A stretch of DNA of 64,000 bases from Bugula neritina. Its lineage: Eukaryota; Bryozoa; Gymnolaemata; Cheilostomatida; Bugulidae. Shown piece by piece: positions 23,701-35,899 of the stretch. Numbering within the stretch: the first letter of the stretch is position 1; each line of letters starts with the position of its first letter. Under the pieces are notes generated by a model. The model searched no databases. It saw only the letters and a list, made by a program, of their open reading frames with translations, and was not told the origin of the DNA. A program made the translations under genes and the position numbers. Where the stretch lies: positions 1,359,501-1,423,500 of the forward strand of contig OZ037766.1 in assembly GCA_964035545.1 (NCBI GenBank), read 5' to 3'.

Positions 23701-26342
23701 AGGTATTTTAATATTTTTTAATTGCAGAGTTGAAGCACTATGAACTTGCTGTGATTTGCATCTGCCTGCTGCTGATAACTTCTACCATAACCCTTGCTGT
23801 TCTTTGGGTGAGGAGGTAAGAATGGTTTGATAGCCACGTACTGCTTGTTTGCCATGAATGCACATTTCACTGAAAATATGACAGAGAAGTATGTTATAGA
23901 AAAATAGTTATGAAAATATTGAGAAATATGCTGTAATAATGCCATTTTTTTATTAAAAGATTATGATGAAACATTTAAAGTTAAAGGTATTTTAATTTTA
24001 AATAAAATGCAATTATACAAATATTTTCAAATCTTAAAGTAAATAGTATAATGGGAAATGAAGTTTTCCAATTTTATCTTTAGGTAAATTTTGCGTTATG
24101 TAATGCTTTAGAAAATCAAAAGAGATCAATCAATTTAAATAGACAGTCACTAAATTAAGAATAGAATGCAATACCCATTGAGGGGAGACAACTTCCCATA
24201 TCACTGTAACTCCTTTACATGCTGCTTGTTTTATATTGAACTGTTAGACAGAAGAAGATGGTGCGAACTCTGAACAAGCCTCAAGTGATTGCCCCCACCA
24301 CTCTGATAAATGAGTTGCCCACCGACTCAGAGAGTGAAGACGATGATTCTGGAAAGTTCTACTCGAATGAGACTAGTGCTGTAAGTGGCAGCAGGCGTTA
24401 GTTTTGCAGCAAATTTGAGTTCTTCTGCAGATTCACTTTAATCATCATATGATTGGATAGTAAAATTTCCTTTGGAGATTTGTTTGTTTAATTTTTCAAG
24501 CTGTCATGGGTTAAGAGTTTAGCTCTGGCGATAAAACCCAGTTTGATGTTTAGAAGATTTTTTATTGGGCAACACTAATATATGACAACTATACTGTTTA
24601 TATACATGTAGTGTTTAGCACCTGTTAAGAATCATTTCTACTGCTTATGAATTGTTATATTACCACTTTTTAGTTGTCTAAGCAGTATCACATGTCTAAA
24701 CGCGAAGTAGTTTGATTTGGTCTTAGCTAGATATCTGTAAAATCTACTCTGCACGTCCCACGCCAAAATGAAACTGTGACCTGATACACAAATACCTGTG
24801 TGATTTAAGTAAATTTTTCATACAAAAAAACAAAATTACTTGAGGCTTTCTGTGCATATTTTGGCAGTTTATTCTAAATCACCACTCTTCAGAATAACGG
24901 AATCATTCAATCTGTTGGATAGAAATTTGAACAGAGAAAGATCTGTAATGCGCTGCATTGCTGTATAGTGCAGTGTAATGTAGTGCATTGCTGTGTAGTG
25001 CAGTGTAATGTAGTGCATTGCTGTGTAGTGCAGTGTAATGTAGTGCATTGCTGTGTAGTGCAGTGTAATGTAGTGCATTGCTGTGTAGTGCAGTGTAATG
25101 TAGTGCATTGCTGTATAGTGCAGTGTAATGTAGTGCATTGCTGTATAGTGCAGTGTAATGTAGTGCATTGCTGTATAGTGCAGTGTAATGTAGTGCATTG
25201 CTGTATAGTGCAGTGTAATGTAGTGCATTGCTGTGTAGTGCAGTGTAATGTAGTGCATTGCTGTGTAGTGCAGTGTAATGTAGTGCATTGCTGTGTAGTG
25301 CAGTGTAATGTAGTGCATTGCTGTATAGTGCAGTGTAATGTAGTGCATTGCTGTATAGTGCAGTGTAATGTAGTGCATTGCTGTATAGTGCAGTGTAATG
25401 TAGTGCATTGCTGTATAGTGCAGTGTAATGTAGTGCATTGCTGTATAGTGCAGTGTAATGTAGTGCATTGCTGTGTAGTGCAGTGTAATGTAGTGCATTG
25501 CTGTGTAGTGCAGTGTAATGTAGTGCATTGCTGTGTAGTGCAGTGTAATGTAGTGCATTGCTGTATAGTGCAGTGTAATGTAGTGCATTGCTGTGTAGTG
25601 CAGTGTAATGTAGTGCATTGCTGTATAGTGCAGTGTAATGTAGTGCATTGCTGTGTAGTGCAGTGTAATGCAGTGCATTGCTCTGTAGTGCAGTGTAATG
25701 TAGTGCATTGCTATATAGGGCAGTGTAATGCAGTGCATTGCTATATAGTGCAGTGTAATGTATTGCATTGCTCTGTAGTGCAGTGTAATGTAGTGCATTG
25801 CTATATAGTGCAGTGTAATGTAGTGCATTGCTGTATAGTGCAGTGTAATGTAGTGCATTGCTCTGTAGTGCAGTGTAATGCAGTGCATTGCTGTATAGTG
25901 CAGTGTTATTTTACTATAGGACAACAGCTGTGGGGAGAGTATGAACTACGCTATTCCTTCCCTGAAAGAGTCTGGAGATGCTACCAGCGTGTCATCCATT
26001 CTAGAAACTTCTCCATCCTACATTAATAACTCACTATATTCTACCTCTTGCACAAAAGAGTCATCAGCTGGGACATCCCTGCCAGACTCGGGCTATTTCA
26101 AGGTGGCCAACACTCAAAGTTGGGACGGGGACTACAAGGCCCCGTCTATAGTCTACACTGAGGAAAACTGCAGTGTAACACCAGATGGCTATTTTAAGAG
26201 TATGTGGGCGGACCCTGAGAGTGACCTACTTCTAGCAGACATCAAGAGCGGTGATGGTGTCATCGACATAGCCCAGCTGCTTTCATCTTCGGCTACATTT
26301 CTAGACGACTCATCAACAGATCTGATGGAGATGAGCGAGTAA
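14730..26342 (+). CDS. Receptor A: class I cytokine receptor-like type I membrane protein (Ig-D1-Ig-D1-D2-FN3x3-TM), 21 exons
   Basis: Predicted cell-surface cytokine receptor signalling through an associated JAK. Exons: 14730-14784, 15228-15429, 15802-15926, 16022-16178, 16573-16799, 17010-17226, 17590-17708, 17935-18061, 18294-18511, 19084-19229, 19594-19750, 20165-20262, 20533-20697, 21260-21386, 21693-21847, 22085-22244, 22833-22985, 23082-23231, 23728-23815, 24248-24380, 25920-26342; 3402 nt, 1133 aa, frame open throughout. Order: signal peptide (1-19); Ig (about 30-127, GDTGNYGC); D1 (128-255); Ig (256-367, EDAGPYLC); second D1 (368-482); D2 (483-583) with NTWSKEYYF, a degenerate WSxWS; three FN3 (584-919; YTVYWCK in the second); TM about 925-946; tail 950-1133. 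The tail has a proline box (NKPQVIAP), an acidic run, and tyrosines including two GYFK motifs and YINN. Ig and D1 exon pairs have phases 1-2-1, D2 1-0-1. Family call rests on domain pattern; the ligand is unknown. Confidence 0.82.
17230..17575. repeat. AT-rich tandem repeat filling receptor A intron 6
   Basis: Degenerate repeats of GTAATATACAGTAATATATC occupy nearly the whole 363-bp intron between the two exons of the second Ig domain, starting a few bases after the donor. Confidence 0.8.
18105..18180 (+). mobile_element. Decayed tRNA-derived SINE head
   Basis: TAGCTTAGTAGTTAAAGAG resembles a pol III A box and GTGGGTTTGAATCTTGG a B box about 50 bp later. It lies in receptor A intron 8. Clearly diverged, so family membership is tentative. 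Confidence 0.45.
20786..21250. repeat. 11-bp minisatellite with a 253-bp higher-order period
   Basis: About 42 copies of GTGTACTAGGT and variants (GTATACTAGGT, GTATGCTAGGT, GTGTACCAGGT, GTATACAAGGT) in receptor A intron 13, ending just before the exon 14 acceptor at 21259. The ordered run of variants starting at GTGTACCAGGT (20812) recurs from 21065, exactly 253 bp (23 units) later. Confidence 0.9.
21901..21942. repeat. CA-type microsatellite
   Basis: Interrupted ACACAC/ACAACAC run inside receptor A intron 15. Confidence 0.8.
22310..22530. repeat. AT/TTA low-complexity tract
   Basis: Dense TTATTA/ATATAT simple sequence in receptor A intron 16, with no exon-like content. Confidence 0.7.
24961..25908. 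repeat. 30-bp satellite-like array, about 31.5 copies
   Basis: Unit CTGTRTAGTGCAGTGTAATG plus TAGTGCATTG, in exact 30-bp register, inside the last intron of receptor A and ending about 12 bp before the final exon. The unit looks like two diverged 15-mers (TGTAGTGCAGTGTAA and TGTAGTGCATTGCTG). Copies 1-24 vary almost only by G/A at unit position 5; copies 25-31 next to the exon are more diverged. Because 30 is a multiple of 3, long open frames exist on both strands, but they encode only the repeat. Confidence 0.97.
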
Positions 26343-26755
26343 TTTACCTGGTCTGTCGTAGTACAGGTATTCTCACTCTCCCTCACCAATACTCATTTCT
26401 CAGTTCTCTTACTCCAAAGGGTGGTGGGCCTATGCATTTCTAACAGTTTTAAATCTTGTTGAACTCAATCAGCCTTCAGGTCTTGTTTAACTCACTTTCT
26501 TCTCGTGACCAGTTTGCCTTCATAATATTTATTGTTGAAATTGTTATGTTGTTGTATTTTCTTGTAGTATTTTGTTGCGCCATTATATTTTATGGTCATA
26601 GTTTTTATATTATGTTGTATTATGATGTCATATTATTAACTTTTATTTTAGCTAAGTATATGAGCAAAAGTTTTATTTGTGCACACATGACAATCATCAA
26701 AATGATAAACATGAAAACGACTTGGTTAATTGTATTTTTCTACAATAATATATGC

Positions 26756-26761
26756 AATAAA
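26756..26761 (+). terminator. Candidate polyadenylation signal of receptor A
   Basis: AATAAA about 415 bp after the stop codon, followed by TG/T-rich sequence; the most plausible 3' end in this stretch. Confidence 0.5.
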
Positions 26762-27679
26762 CTGCAACTCCCTATTAAGTTCTTGTCTTGAAAAAGGCTG
26801 CATTTACGAATAATCATATTCATATATCTGAAGAAATCAATAATTCTATCTTCACAGCAATTGTCTTTTCATATTATAGTTTGGCCTAAAAAGTTTGGCC
26901 AAGAATTATATTATATATTATATATATTATATTATATAACCTATATCAAAAATTAATAATTGCTACTGGTGAATAGTTTATATAATAATATAACTACTTT
27001 ATAAAAATGTTGCAACAGCTTTAGTAACTGGACAAACAGCAACCTCGAAAGCAAGAGATATTATGAACAAATAATACAAGTTTAAAATTTGATTTAAAAT
27101 TGGGAGTGCTGTTGACTGTATTTATTCACACTTGAGAAATGTTTTAATTTATTTTACTGGATACAATGCAGCTATACAAGAAAGGTTTTTGTTCCGTTGC
27201 AACGCACTGCACTGCTAAGTTAGTGAGTACATATTTAATATTGTATACAACAGGTTGAAAAACCACAAAGAATCAATTTATAAGATTGTTGACTTGAGAC
27301 CGCGTCTTGAGTAATCATGATTGAGTAAAACAAATGAAGCGTTACCTCTTCGCCTACCTGTATAGCTGTTGTGAATAGCCTGTGAGCTTATAAATAGACA
27401 GCCTTTGCATTATGTAAGATAATAACAAGAAATGAGGCACTTGGCATAGCTCGACTTTCTTGTTTATGTAGCTACAGTTAACTTGTATATAATGACTTAT
27501 ACCTAGTAGAGAGCTGCTTCTAAGTATATAGTGACATTGAGAGAGTGGACTAACTGGAGTACCCACACTGTGCACCAAGTTACTAAAAGTGGAAGAATAA
27601 CAGATCTACACTACAAGAATTATAGCACAGCTCTTAAAAGTGGACATAATTTAATTCATCTCTTCTGAGTTGAAAGGGA

Positions 27680-27785
27680 CTACTGTAGCTGTAAAAGTAG
27701 CTACTGTAGCTGTAAAAGAAGCTACTGTAACTGTAAACGGAGCTGCTGTAGCTGTGAAAGTAGACACTGTAGCTGTAACTGTTTG
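27680..27785. repeat. 21-bp tandem repeat, five copies
   Basis: Units like TACTGTAGCTGTAAAAGTAG start at 27681, 27702, 27723, 27744 and 27765, an exact 21-bp period with point changes. Confidence 0.85.
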
Positions 27786-30208
27786 GATCAGAGAGAAAAA
27801 CTCAATTTGGTAAGTTGGCATCTCATAAAATACTCTATCTTTGGTAGTTTTAGTTTCTATACCCAATAATACCAGTCAAAGCCTAAGGGAGTTGAAGGTG
27901 ATGCCCAATACTAGAGTAAGAGCTGTCTATAGGTGATGAGGCTATATTAATATCAACATCAATAGTATTACTGTTGCAGCTATTCAATACTTAATTTAAT
28001 AGGTTCGAGAAATCGTCTACTTACTTCATTTTGAAAGATTTTCAAAGTTAGATTAACGGAGAAAGTTATTTGCAAGACAAAATCAGTAAAGTATGTAAAA
28101 GCAAATAATACCTAACTTCAGTGACTATAATGTTAATGAGAAGGCAGGTATAAAGAGAGTAGTCTACTGTAGTTCTCTAAGCTCTGTTACTTTACCTGCA
28201 GGCAACTTTTTTGTGGCTCCAGTAGTAGACGGGTCATGTGACTTCCATAGGAGACCATAAATATTGTGGTGTTTCTCAGCAGTAAAAGCTGCAAATGTTG
28301 CTCAAATTTTATATTAGATTTTACCAGTACGTAGGTTTCTTACACCCAGTGAATTGAAAGGCATGGTAAATAATCTGGAATTGTCATGCCCTGCTAAGGT
28401 TTGTGAAACTGAAAGCAATAAGATGTTTCCAACACCCAATTTAACCTTAAACTAGTCTAAAGTTTTGTTCTCAAATGTTATAAGAATTTCCATATACTCA
28501 ACCGCATGGGTCTGCATGAGTTTCACTTAAACTGTTCAACTGAAAAATTATTACAAAATGCACCGGAAAATTCGTCAAATCTTTAGTAAAACATAGAAAT
28601 AAAGAAGTAATTAGTGAAATGAAAGCTATATATAAGCAGATGCAAGAATACAAGTTGCTGCCACCCTTGAGTCCCTGATTGTTTGTATGCAGTTTGGGTT
28701 GTGGAAGTGTTGGGTGGATAAACTTTTCTGTGACTGTAGAGCTCAAAGAGGTTTTTGCACTGATCTCTACTAGACACACCTTGTACTAAACATGATGAAG
28801 ATATACCAGATGTCTCATAGCACTACTTCATTCATCTACTACTACTATGACAGCAAATACAGCTGCCAAATAATAGATAGGGTTATGGCAGCTGTTGTCA
28901 TTTGTTTGCTGACTAGGAATTCAGTATTTAGTAGTTGGCTGACATCAGTCTCAGCATTTCATTGAATATTCCATGAAAACTGAAGTCAGTAAAACAACAC
29001 CATTTCTGCCAGATCATGGTGTTAGCCTGAGATCTGATAATGAAGGAGGGGGCCACTTATGTACCCCTCCCTCTGTTGCTTTTGTATAGCTTTAATTCTA
29101 AACTATAAATTTTAGACTTCACAGCTAAAACTTACACTAATTGAAATTTAACAAAAAATAATATAATCTATATAAATTATTCCTTTATACTATAACTTCA
29201 TTTCAGCACCTGCATTCACTTAGTTCAACTCTAAAGGCTCAAAATATTCCCCAGAGGACCTTACACTGCTTTCGAATGACTTAATGAATTTAACTATCAT
29301 TTATCACCATATTTATAGCTGGTTTGCTCAATGTACAAAAAATTGTACTAAATTTTATGTTATTGGTAAAAATATCCATATTAATATATTTTGTCTTCAC
29401 CCCTTCTACTTTGCAAATACTAATTCTGCATTATAATTATTAAAATTTTTTAATAATTGGTTGAGCTGAGTCGTGGGAAAGTATGGAAGAATGCGGTGTC
29501 AGGTTGGATTATCTGGCTGATCCCATCTCATCCCTCTGTTCTGGCAGAGGTGCTTTATTCTAACAGAGTTGTGCTATTCTAACAGAATATTTCTATAACA
29601 GAGGTACTACATTATCGTGCAGTGATTGTATTTTTGCTAATTCCAGTCTAAAAGATTGATTAATCAACTGGAGATTCTCATTGAGTTTGAAAAAAGCATT
29701 TTTAAGATTCATCATAATTATTATATTTTTATTGCCTTTAAATCCAGTGCTTTCATCTATCTGTAGTCTGGGAACTCTTGAGTTCTTCTCATTAAGTTCT
29801 TAAGGATTTATACTCTAATTATAAGGTTGGATCTGTATAGGCCTCCTGCGTATTTCAGAAATTTAGAGAATATGTTGAGGGAAATAATTTTGAGATCATC
29901 AAAAGTTATAAAATTGTTTTTTGCTATAAAAATATTTTGTTTCTAAAAAAAGGTTTACGAATTTTGACAACTTGTTTTTTCTACAAAGTAAGAGTTTTGT
30001 GTTTTCTGTTTTATCTTAGGCTAAGTAATTAAATTCAAGTAACTTAAAACCTTTAATAAAAGATGTAAAACTTGCTGCCAACAGTTTATTGTAGCCTAAA
30101 TTCACATAGCATAAGAAAAAGGCTAAAAAGTTGGGTGGAATGCAGAATTCCTGAAAACACGACATAAACCATAGCATACCCTACAACCCCCAGACTAATG
30201 CGCTAGTC

Positions 30209-30547
30209 CAGGGCTGTCCAACAGGCGGCCCTAGGGCCGGATGTGGCCCCCAGCCTACATTTATGTGGCCCTCGAAGGCATAAAGCTAAAATATTTTTTC
30301 ACTGTTCACATGAATTAAAGTGAAAAGCCACCTTTTAGATGCCTTATTTATACAAATAACACAAAAAATGCAGCTGGCAGTAACTATTGAAACTTAATTG
30401 TGTAATGATTCATAAAGTTTTGGAATAAAGTAGTTTGAAAAATACTGATGCTGTGGCCCCCAGCACAAGCTGAAGCTTACAATGTGGCCCTCCCCATGAA
30501 ATATTTCATTTCTGTGGCCCTCGGTTTGAAAAGGTTGGACACCCCTG
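30209..30547. mobile_element. hAT-type miniature inverted-repeat element, 339 bp, with 8-bp target duplication
   Basis: The ends are CAGGGCTGTCCAAC and the reverse complement of CAGGGGTGTCCAAC (13 of 14 match). The element is flanked by a perfect 8-bp duplication, CGCTAGTC, at 30201-30208 and 30548-30555. An 8-bp duplication and CAGGG-type termini are the hallmark of hAT transposons. Inside are several TGTGGCCC motifs near both ends and no transposase, so it is non-autonomous and needs a hAT transposase elsewhere. Confidence 0.9.
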
Positions 30548-33411
30548 CGCTAGTCAATAGCTGGGTTAGTTCATTGATTGCATATATAGTACATCTCCCA
30601 CCATGCCTTATTACACAACAACCTTATCTTATACTAAATTTAATATAATATATTGCATTGACGTAGACCAAAGTGCTGGCCATATATACTAAGTGCACAG
30701 CTTTGGTATATTTTATGTTCCATATTTCCGTGCCATTAATTTTATAATATATACGTGGGTTATCTTTGCTAATAAACTCGGGAAACTTTTCAAATATGTT
30801 GAAAGTAGTTTCGAGGAATCACTAACTCAAGCGATACTAGTTTATGGCTATTTCTGTTTAAAAACCTGGAGTTAAAGTTAACCTATTTGCAGCATTTCAA
30901 AAAAATTATTCCATCTACACGGAAAACAAGCTACCAATATAAAAATATAGCTATATACGCATTTACGGAAGGAATAGCTTGAACAATAGAAACTACCCGT
31001 GCATGTGTGTGTTTTCAACTTCAAAGCTGTGAAATCAGTCTAGTAAAACTCTACTGGGACAACTCTGCTGCCTCAAGCAGCGCTGTCGGCAATCAGTATG
31101 GTTCTGACCAATCATGCATCAGTTTACAAATTTATTATTTGTCAAGCTGTATTATTACTAAGAGATGTGAGACTGCATTCTTATCAAACCATAGAGTTGT
31201 TTTCTACTGTTTTCTTAACTCGAGCATGAATTCAAAACAAACAACAATTTTTCTCTCTTGAGAATTCTATTTATGCAGGTAAATGTCTGTGTATTATATT
31301 TCATATGCATTATGTTCAATATGCATGATTCCTGTAGTATAGAAGTTTAATTGATTTATTTGTTTGGTCGATGAAGCCCTAATTCCTAAGCATAGCCTGC
31401 TTTCTACAGCAAGTTATCTCCCCCCCCCCCCCTATAAAACACAATAATCACTGCTAGGTATGTATTATTTAGTACGCTGCAGCTGCATGGCAAATGATGC
31501 AGAGACCCTGTTACTTTATCCACTTTCAGTTCTAAAATATTTCCTGGAACTGGCTTGTAATACTTTATTTGTTGAAGCTGTGACAAATGGAATAGCTACA
31601 ACTGCCTATTATTTTGAGATCAACATAATCTACAAGGAGCTACCAAAATTATTGCACAGGCCAAACAAGTGCTTCGCTTTATAAATTCAGTTGAAATTTA
31701 AACAATTACATAAGGACTCCAAAAATGAATATTACATAAGGAACTAAAATGTATCTTTAAATTCAGTTTGTTACTTGCAGGCAGCTGTGTGTTCACTAGT
31801 TCTCCATCTCTAAGTCATGTGACAATGTACAAACATCAAAGTCACAGTTTGTTCTCTATATGATTACTTAATTAAACATATAGAAGGTTGTTGCAGAGGT
31901 TCTTGTTCAGGTAGTTGTCTGTAGAAGTTACTTATCTCACCTGTGGTAGGTATTGGCAGTGTTTACTTAAAGAGGATAGGCACCAAACTAGCCTGTATTA
32001 ATTTAGTGCCAGCAAATGTCTAGAACCTAAACTCTATCAAATAAAAGCATGGAAATTGTGAAACTCTATCATGCCTGTCTTAGCTGAGGAGTAAAATTCT
32101 TTCCACTCCTATTTTATGTCTATATATATTATATCTATTTCATATCAATTTGGCATTTAAAAGTTGGTACTTATATGGTTATGTTTAAATTTGAAAACTT
32201 TCCAACTTCTAATATCTTCTAAAATCCTGCTCTTGTATGCTGCCTTGTGTGAAGGTCAAGTAATAGTGTTGCTGCCCACCCCTTTGTAATTTAAGCTTGT
32301 CAGCATCAGCTGAAAACTAATGAAAACCTAAAATCCTAAACCCTCAGTCATCTGCTGCAATATTAACTTTTAGCACTGTACCATTTGCTCAATATTCAAT
32401 AAGTATTGCTTATAGTTTATGAGGCATTTGCATCAGCCCACAGTACCAGAGGTGCTATGTTTCAGTAAGATCCTGTTGTAGTTCAGAGCTAACCAGGAGA
32501 TGGCAGAGTTGGTTGTTTTGTACCAGTAGAATGTGGTGAGCAGGATGTTTGTAATATAAATAGAGGAAGTGGACTCACTGTTATGTTAAGCATAGCATCC
32601 TGCATGCAGTTGCTTAGTTAGAGTACTAATAATATGAAAATATTTAGAATTATATTTTCATAATTTCTCTAATCAACATTTTGTGTGCTACAAACCGGAC
32701 TTGTATGAGGCTAGCCTGGATTTCTGTCTTTGAAATACAGCAGTGGTTCCGTAACCAGCTCAAAGTTTTAAACTCTAAGGAATCCTGACTATTTAGCACA
32801 TTCTTCAAACTTTTCCGAGAATTCTTTTGTAAATAAAACTTGCAGGTAGTCCTTGAACTTTTAAACATTTTCCTTTACAGTATTTTCATTTGTTGTTGAC
32901 TTAAACAACTTTCTACTTGACCAGCATATGAGCAATAAAAATATAAAAACTTAAAAATAAACAACTTTATTAAATACTACACCAAGTTACCTGGATAATA
33001 ATTCTTTGAAGACTTGCCAGGTTGGAGAGGTTTCTGGAAGGATGACAGCTAAGTCTCATAGACATTCAGTTGAACTCTGTCTGCAGCTTCTGTAAAGACA
33101 GCGCTGCCTGTGCTCAGCTAAAAGTTGGATATTTTAGTTTTATGTTACGTTTTGACTTAATGTTTTCCATGTTGCTGGCACACCAAGTGATTTGATATAG
33201 GAGTGCAATACCTTCTGGGTGGCATTGGAGTCTTTTGTTCCAATCCACAAAATGTTAGAATAGGGTAGTGCTGAGTCACTTGTAAAATGGAGTGTAGTCT
33301 ATTATTTTGCACATACTTTTTGTTCCATTATTTAAATTGTCTTTTCATACTAATTCTATAGTGTTTATTGTCAAAATTTAAATTGAATTGATCTTCAAAT
33401 TAGCAACATTT

Positions 33412-33610
33412 TTTACAGTTCTACTGTAGAAATAGCCCTCTCAACAGTTCTACTGTAGAAATAGCAGTGTCAACAGTTCTAGCGTAGAAGTAGCAGTGTC
33501 GACAGTTCTACTGTAAAAGTAGCCCTCTCAACAGTTCTACTGTAGAAATATCAGTGTCAACAGTTCTACTGTAGAAGCAGCACTCTCAACAGTTCTACTG
33601 TAGAAGTAAC
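33412..33610. repeat. 29-bp tandem repeat, seven copies
   Basis: CTACTGTAG (or a variant such as CTAGCGTAG) recurs at 33421, 33450, 33479, 33508, 33537, 33566 and 33595, an exact 29-bp period. Units alternate between CCCTCTC/CACTCTC and CAGTGTC endings. CTACTGTAG is nearly self-complementary, so each unit can form a small hairpin. Confidence 0.92.
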
Positions 33611-34439
33611 ACTATGAAAGTAGAGAGAATCAACAATCACATCTCATTCATCTATTCATCTGCCTGTATCCAGTGGACCAGTTTCTACGAATTTGAACTG
33701 ATATTGACTACTCAACATTGGCACAGCCACTAATCATCCTTTAGCTTTACAGTTCTTGGAATTCTGTGCAATAAGACACATTTCCATTAAGATATTTGCT
33801 ACAGAACCCAATTAATTAGTCTTTGGTTTACCCACCCACATATGATACAATAGTGTAGTGAAAGGCACTTTCTTCGACTAAATCAGCATATGCTATGTAT
33901 AGTTGCTATACAGTGCATTATAGGCTTAGAAAAAAGGTGAAAGGTTAAAATGAAGCTGAATTTTCAAACCTTGTTACAGAACAGAAGTTGAAATGTTGTT
34001 TATTTTGCTAGAAAGTCTACATACTTGGAACCCTAATTAGCATGCTGTTTTATTATTACAGAATTTGAAATTTGAAATAAAGTTTAGAATCTGAAGTTAT
34101 TGTAAAACTACTGTGTTATTTGTCGCCATTTCTGTTGGTTTTGTATGTTAAGCTCTAGGACTCTCGAGATAGTTGTTTCAACTTTAAATTTTATTCAATC
34201 TGCATGATAAAAGTTCGTGTTTTCAACCAGGTTTAAAGATGAGAACTAATGGCAATACAACATAGTATTGTTTACATGACTATTTGGTTGAATAATTTAT
34301 TTTAGTAGAAGAATATTTGATCTATCATAGGTTATTAGTTAGCTAAAATAATGTATTAATAAATGTGGTTATATAGTTGTAAGGTTAAAAGTGTTTTGAT
34401 AAACAGAAACATGACTACAGCTCTAGGCAAGCAATGCAC

Positions 34440-34560
34440 TACACTGCTCTCCTCTGCTCTCCTCTCTCCCCCCCCCCCCTCTGCTCCCCTCTGCTCACTT
34501 CTGCTCCCCTCTGCTCCCCTCCCAGTTCCCCCTTTTCAACACCCCCTCCGCCTGTGCTCC
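34440..34560. repeat. Pyrimidine-rich CTCTGCTCCC tract
   Basis: Strand-asymmetric C/T-rich run with imperfect 10-bp CTCTGCTCCC repeats and a C run. No exon is supported here. Confidence 0.7.
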
Positions 34561-35045
34561 TTCTCCAACACATTGAAACAAATTCTTGTGAGACTAAATT
34601 ATGGTTTATAGAGAATTCTTGATGGTTAATTTATTCTGTAACCTTGTAATGGAGAAATTTAGCTAGTTTTTGTAAAGACAAAGTGTTAAAACATTCAAGT
34701 AATGTTTGCACTTTAGTCAAGAAATGTTATTCAGGGAATTCATTGCTGGCCTTGGAACAATATAACCTAAATTCATCATTCTTAAAAAATGTATGGAACT
34801 TCCATTTGACCCCTCGTTATGTTGACAGTAAAGTCAACTCAAACAATATCATGCATACTTTAAAAAACATCTGAAACCCACAATGGAAGTTGAGGTTTTT
34901 GGGATAATAAAGTGTCGCTGTTTTAGTCATCAAATAACAGGATGGCAGCTGGTTTTGGGGTACAAAACTTACAACCAGCAATAAAAATAATAATAATGGC
35001 TATTTATTCTGTCTGACTAATATTCTGTTATTTTGTTATTGACAG

Positions 35046-35132
35046 ACATCATTTGCTGCCGCTACCAACTCTGAGGCAGCAGCCAAGGTAAAGCCAGCCG
35101 GCATCCATCTGCGAGTTTTAGAAATACCGAAG
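35046..35132 (+). other. Orphan exon candidate (29 open codons, phase 0-0)
   Basis: An 87-nt GC-richer island flanked by an acceptor (TTATTGACAG) and a donor (GTATGT). In the phase-0 frame it is open and reads TSFAAATNSEAAAKVK then PAGIHLRVLEIPK. It has no ATG, and joining it in frame to the next exon at 35887 hits a stop, so it may be a 5' UTR exon of receptor B, an alternative tail exon of receptor A, or part of an unseen gene. No family recognised. Confidence 0.4.
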
Positions 35133-35899
35133 GTATGTGTGTGTATTATTTTATTCGTAATATTGTAATCATAGTAATAATTATAATAATATTGTCCACT
35201 AAGTACTGGGGCTTGTCATTAGATATTGTGATTACAAAAAGAAAAGGTACGGCTTGCTTTGAGTGCTCGGTCTAATTCTCTTTTGAAAAAAGTAAAACTT
35301 GACACATTTACTTGAAGATGTTGCGTTGTTTTTTGTTTTTAAACTAAAACAACAGAATGGCGCAAAACAGTTCTATTTCAGCACAGAACTGTTTTCTCAT
35401 AGAAGTAACAAGTAAAATATTAGAACCAGTTTGAGTTTGATCATAGCTTAGAAGCTGCCTTAGATTCACACAGCTAATAGTAGATACTGAGGTGTGTACC
35501 ATAACTCAGACTGAGTGTATGACACATTTTCTTCCAGGTCCTCAGACTTTTATTGCAGGTTACAACAAAAATACCAAAATTATACATTTTTCTTGAATAT
35601 TATAGCAAGTTTTTTTTTCAAAAGTTAGGAAGTATATCATCTTTCCTAGTTTAATTCCAACTGAAAAATTAAAAAACATCTCATTAAGTCTTGGGTAAGA
35701 ATTGTGTTAAATTTAAACTATTTGTTGAATATTAGGCACTATTAGTATTATATTTATAGTGAGAAGTATAATATTTTTCTAAGGCTCTAAGCTAAGGGAA
35801 CATTTGTTGCTCCACAGAAAAGACTATCTGTATATGTAGGTTTAGAAAAAGAATGATTATCAGGTGAAGATTTACTAAACCATCAGAAAGAAGATACTC

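Larger units (their letters stand above)
26790..35045. other. Intergenic region between receptors A and B
   Basis: About 8 kb, AT-rich. I find no coding segment with recognisable domain, splice-site logic or codon bias on either strand. It contains a 21-bp array (27680-27785), a hAT-type miniature element (30209-30547), C-rich runs at about 31422-31434 and 34468-34480, a 29-bp array (33412-33610) and a pyrimidine-rich CTCTGCTCCC tract at 34440-34560. Confidence 0.55.

Noticed and set aside
24869-26026. Two overlapping open frames of about 350 codons on opposite strands
   Set aside because: They consist of the 30-bp satellite, whose length is a multiple of three. The + frame is not the frame of the final receptor A exon.
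30448-30648. 66-codon open frame
   Set aside because: It runs through the end of the hAT miniature element into flanking DNA; there is no coding evidence.
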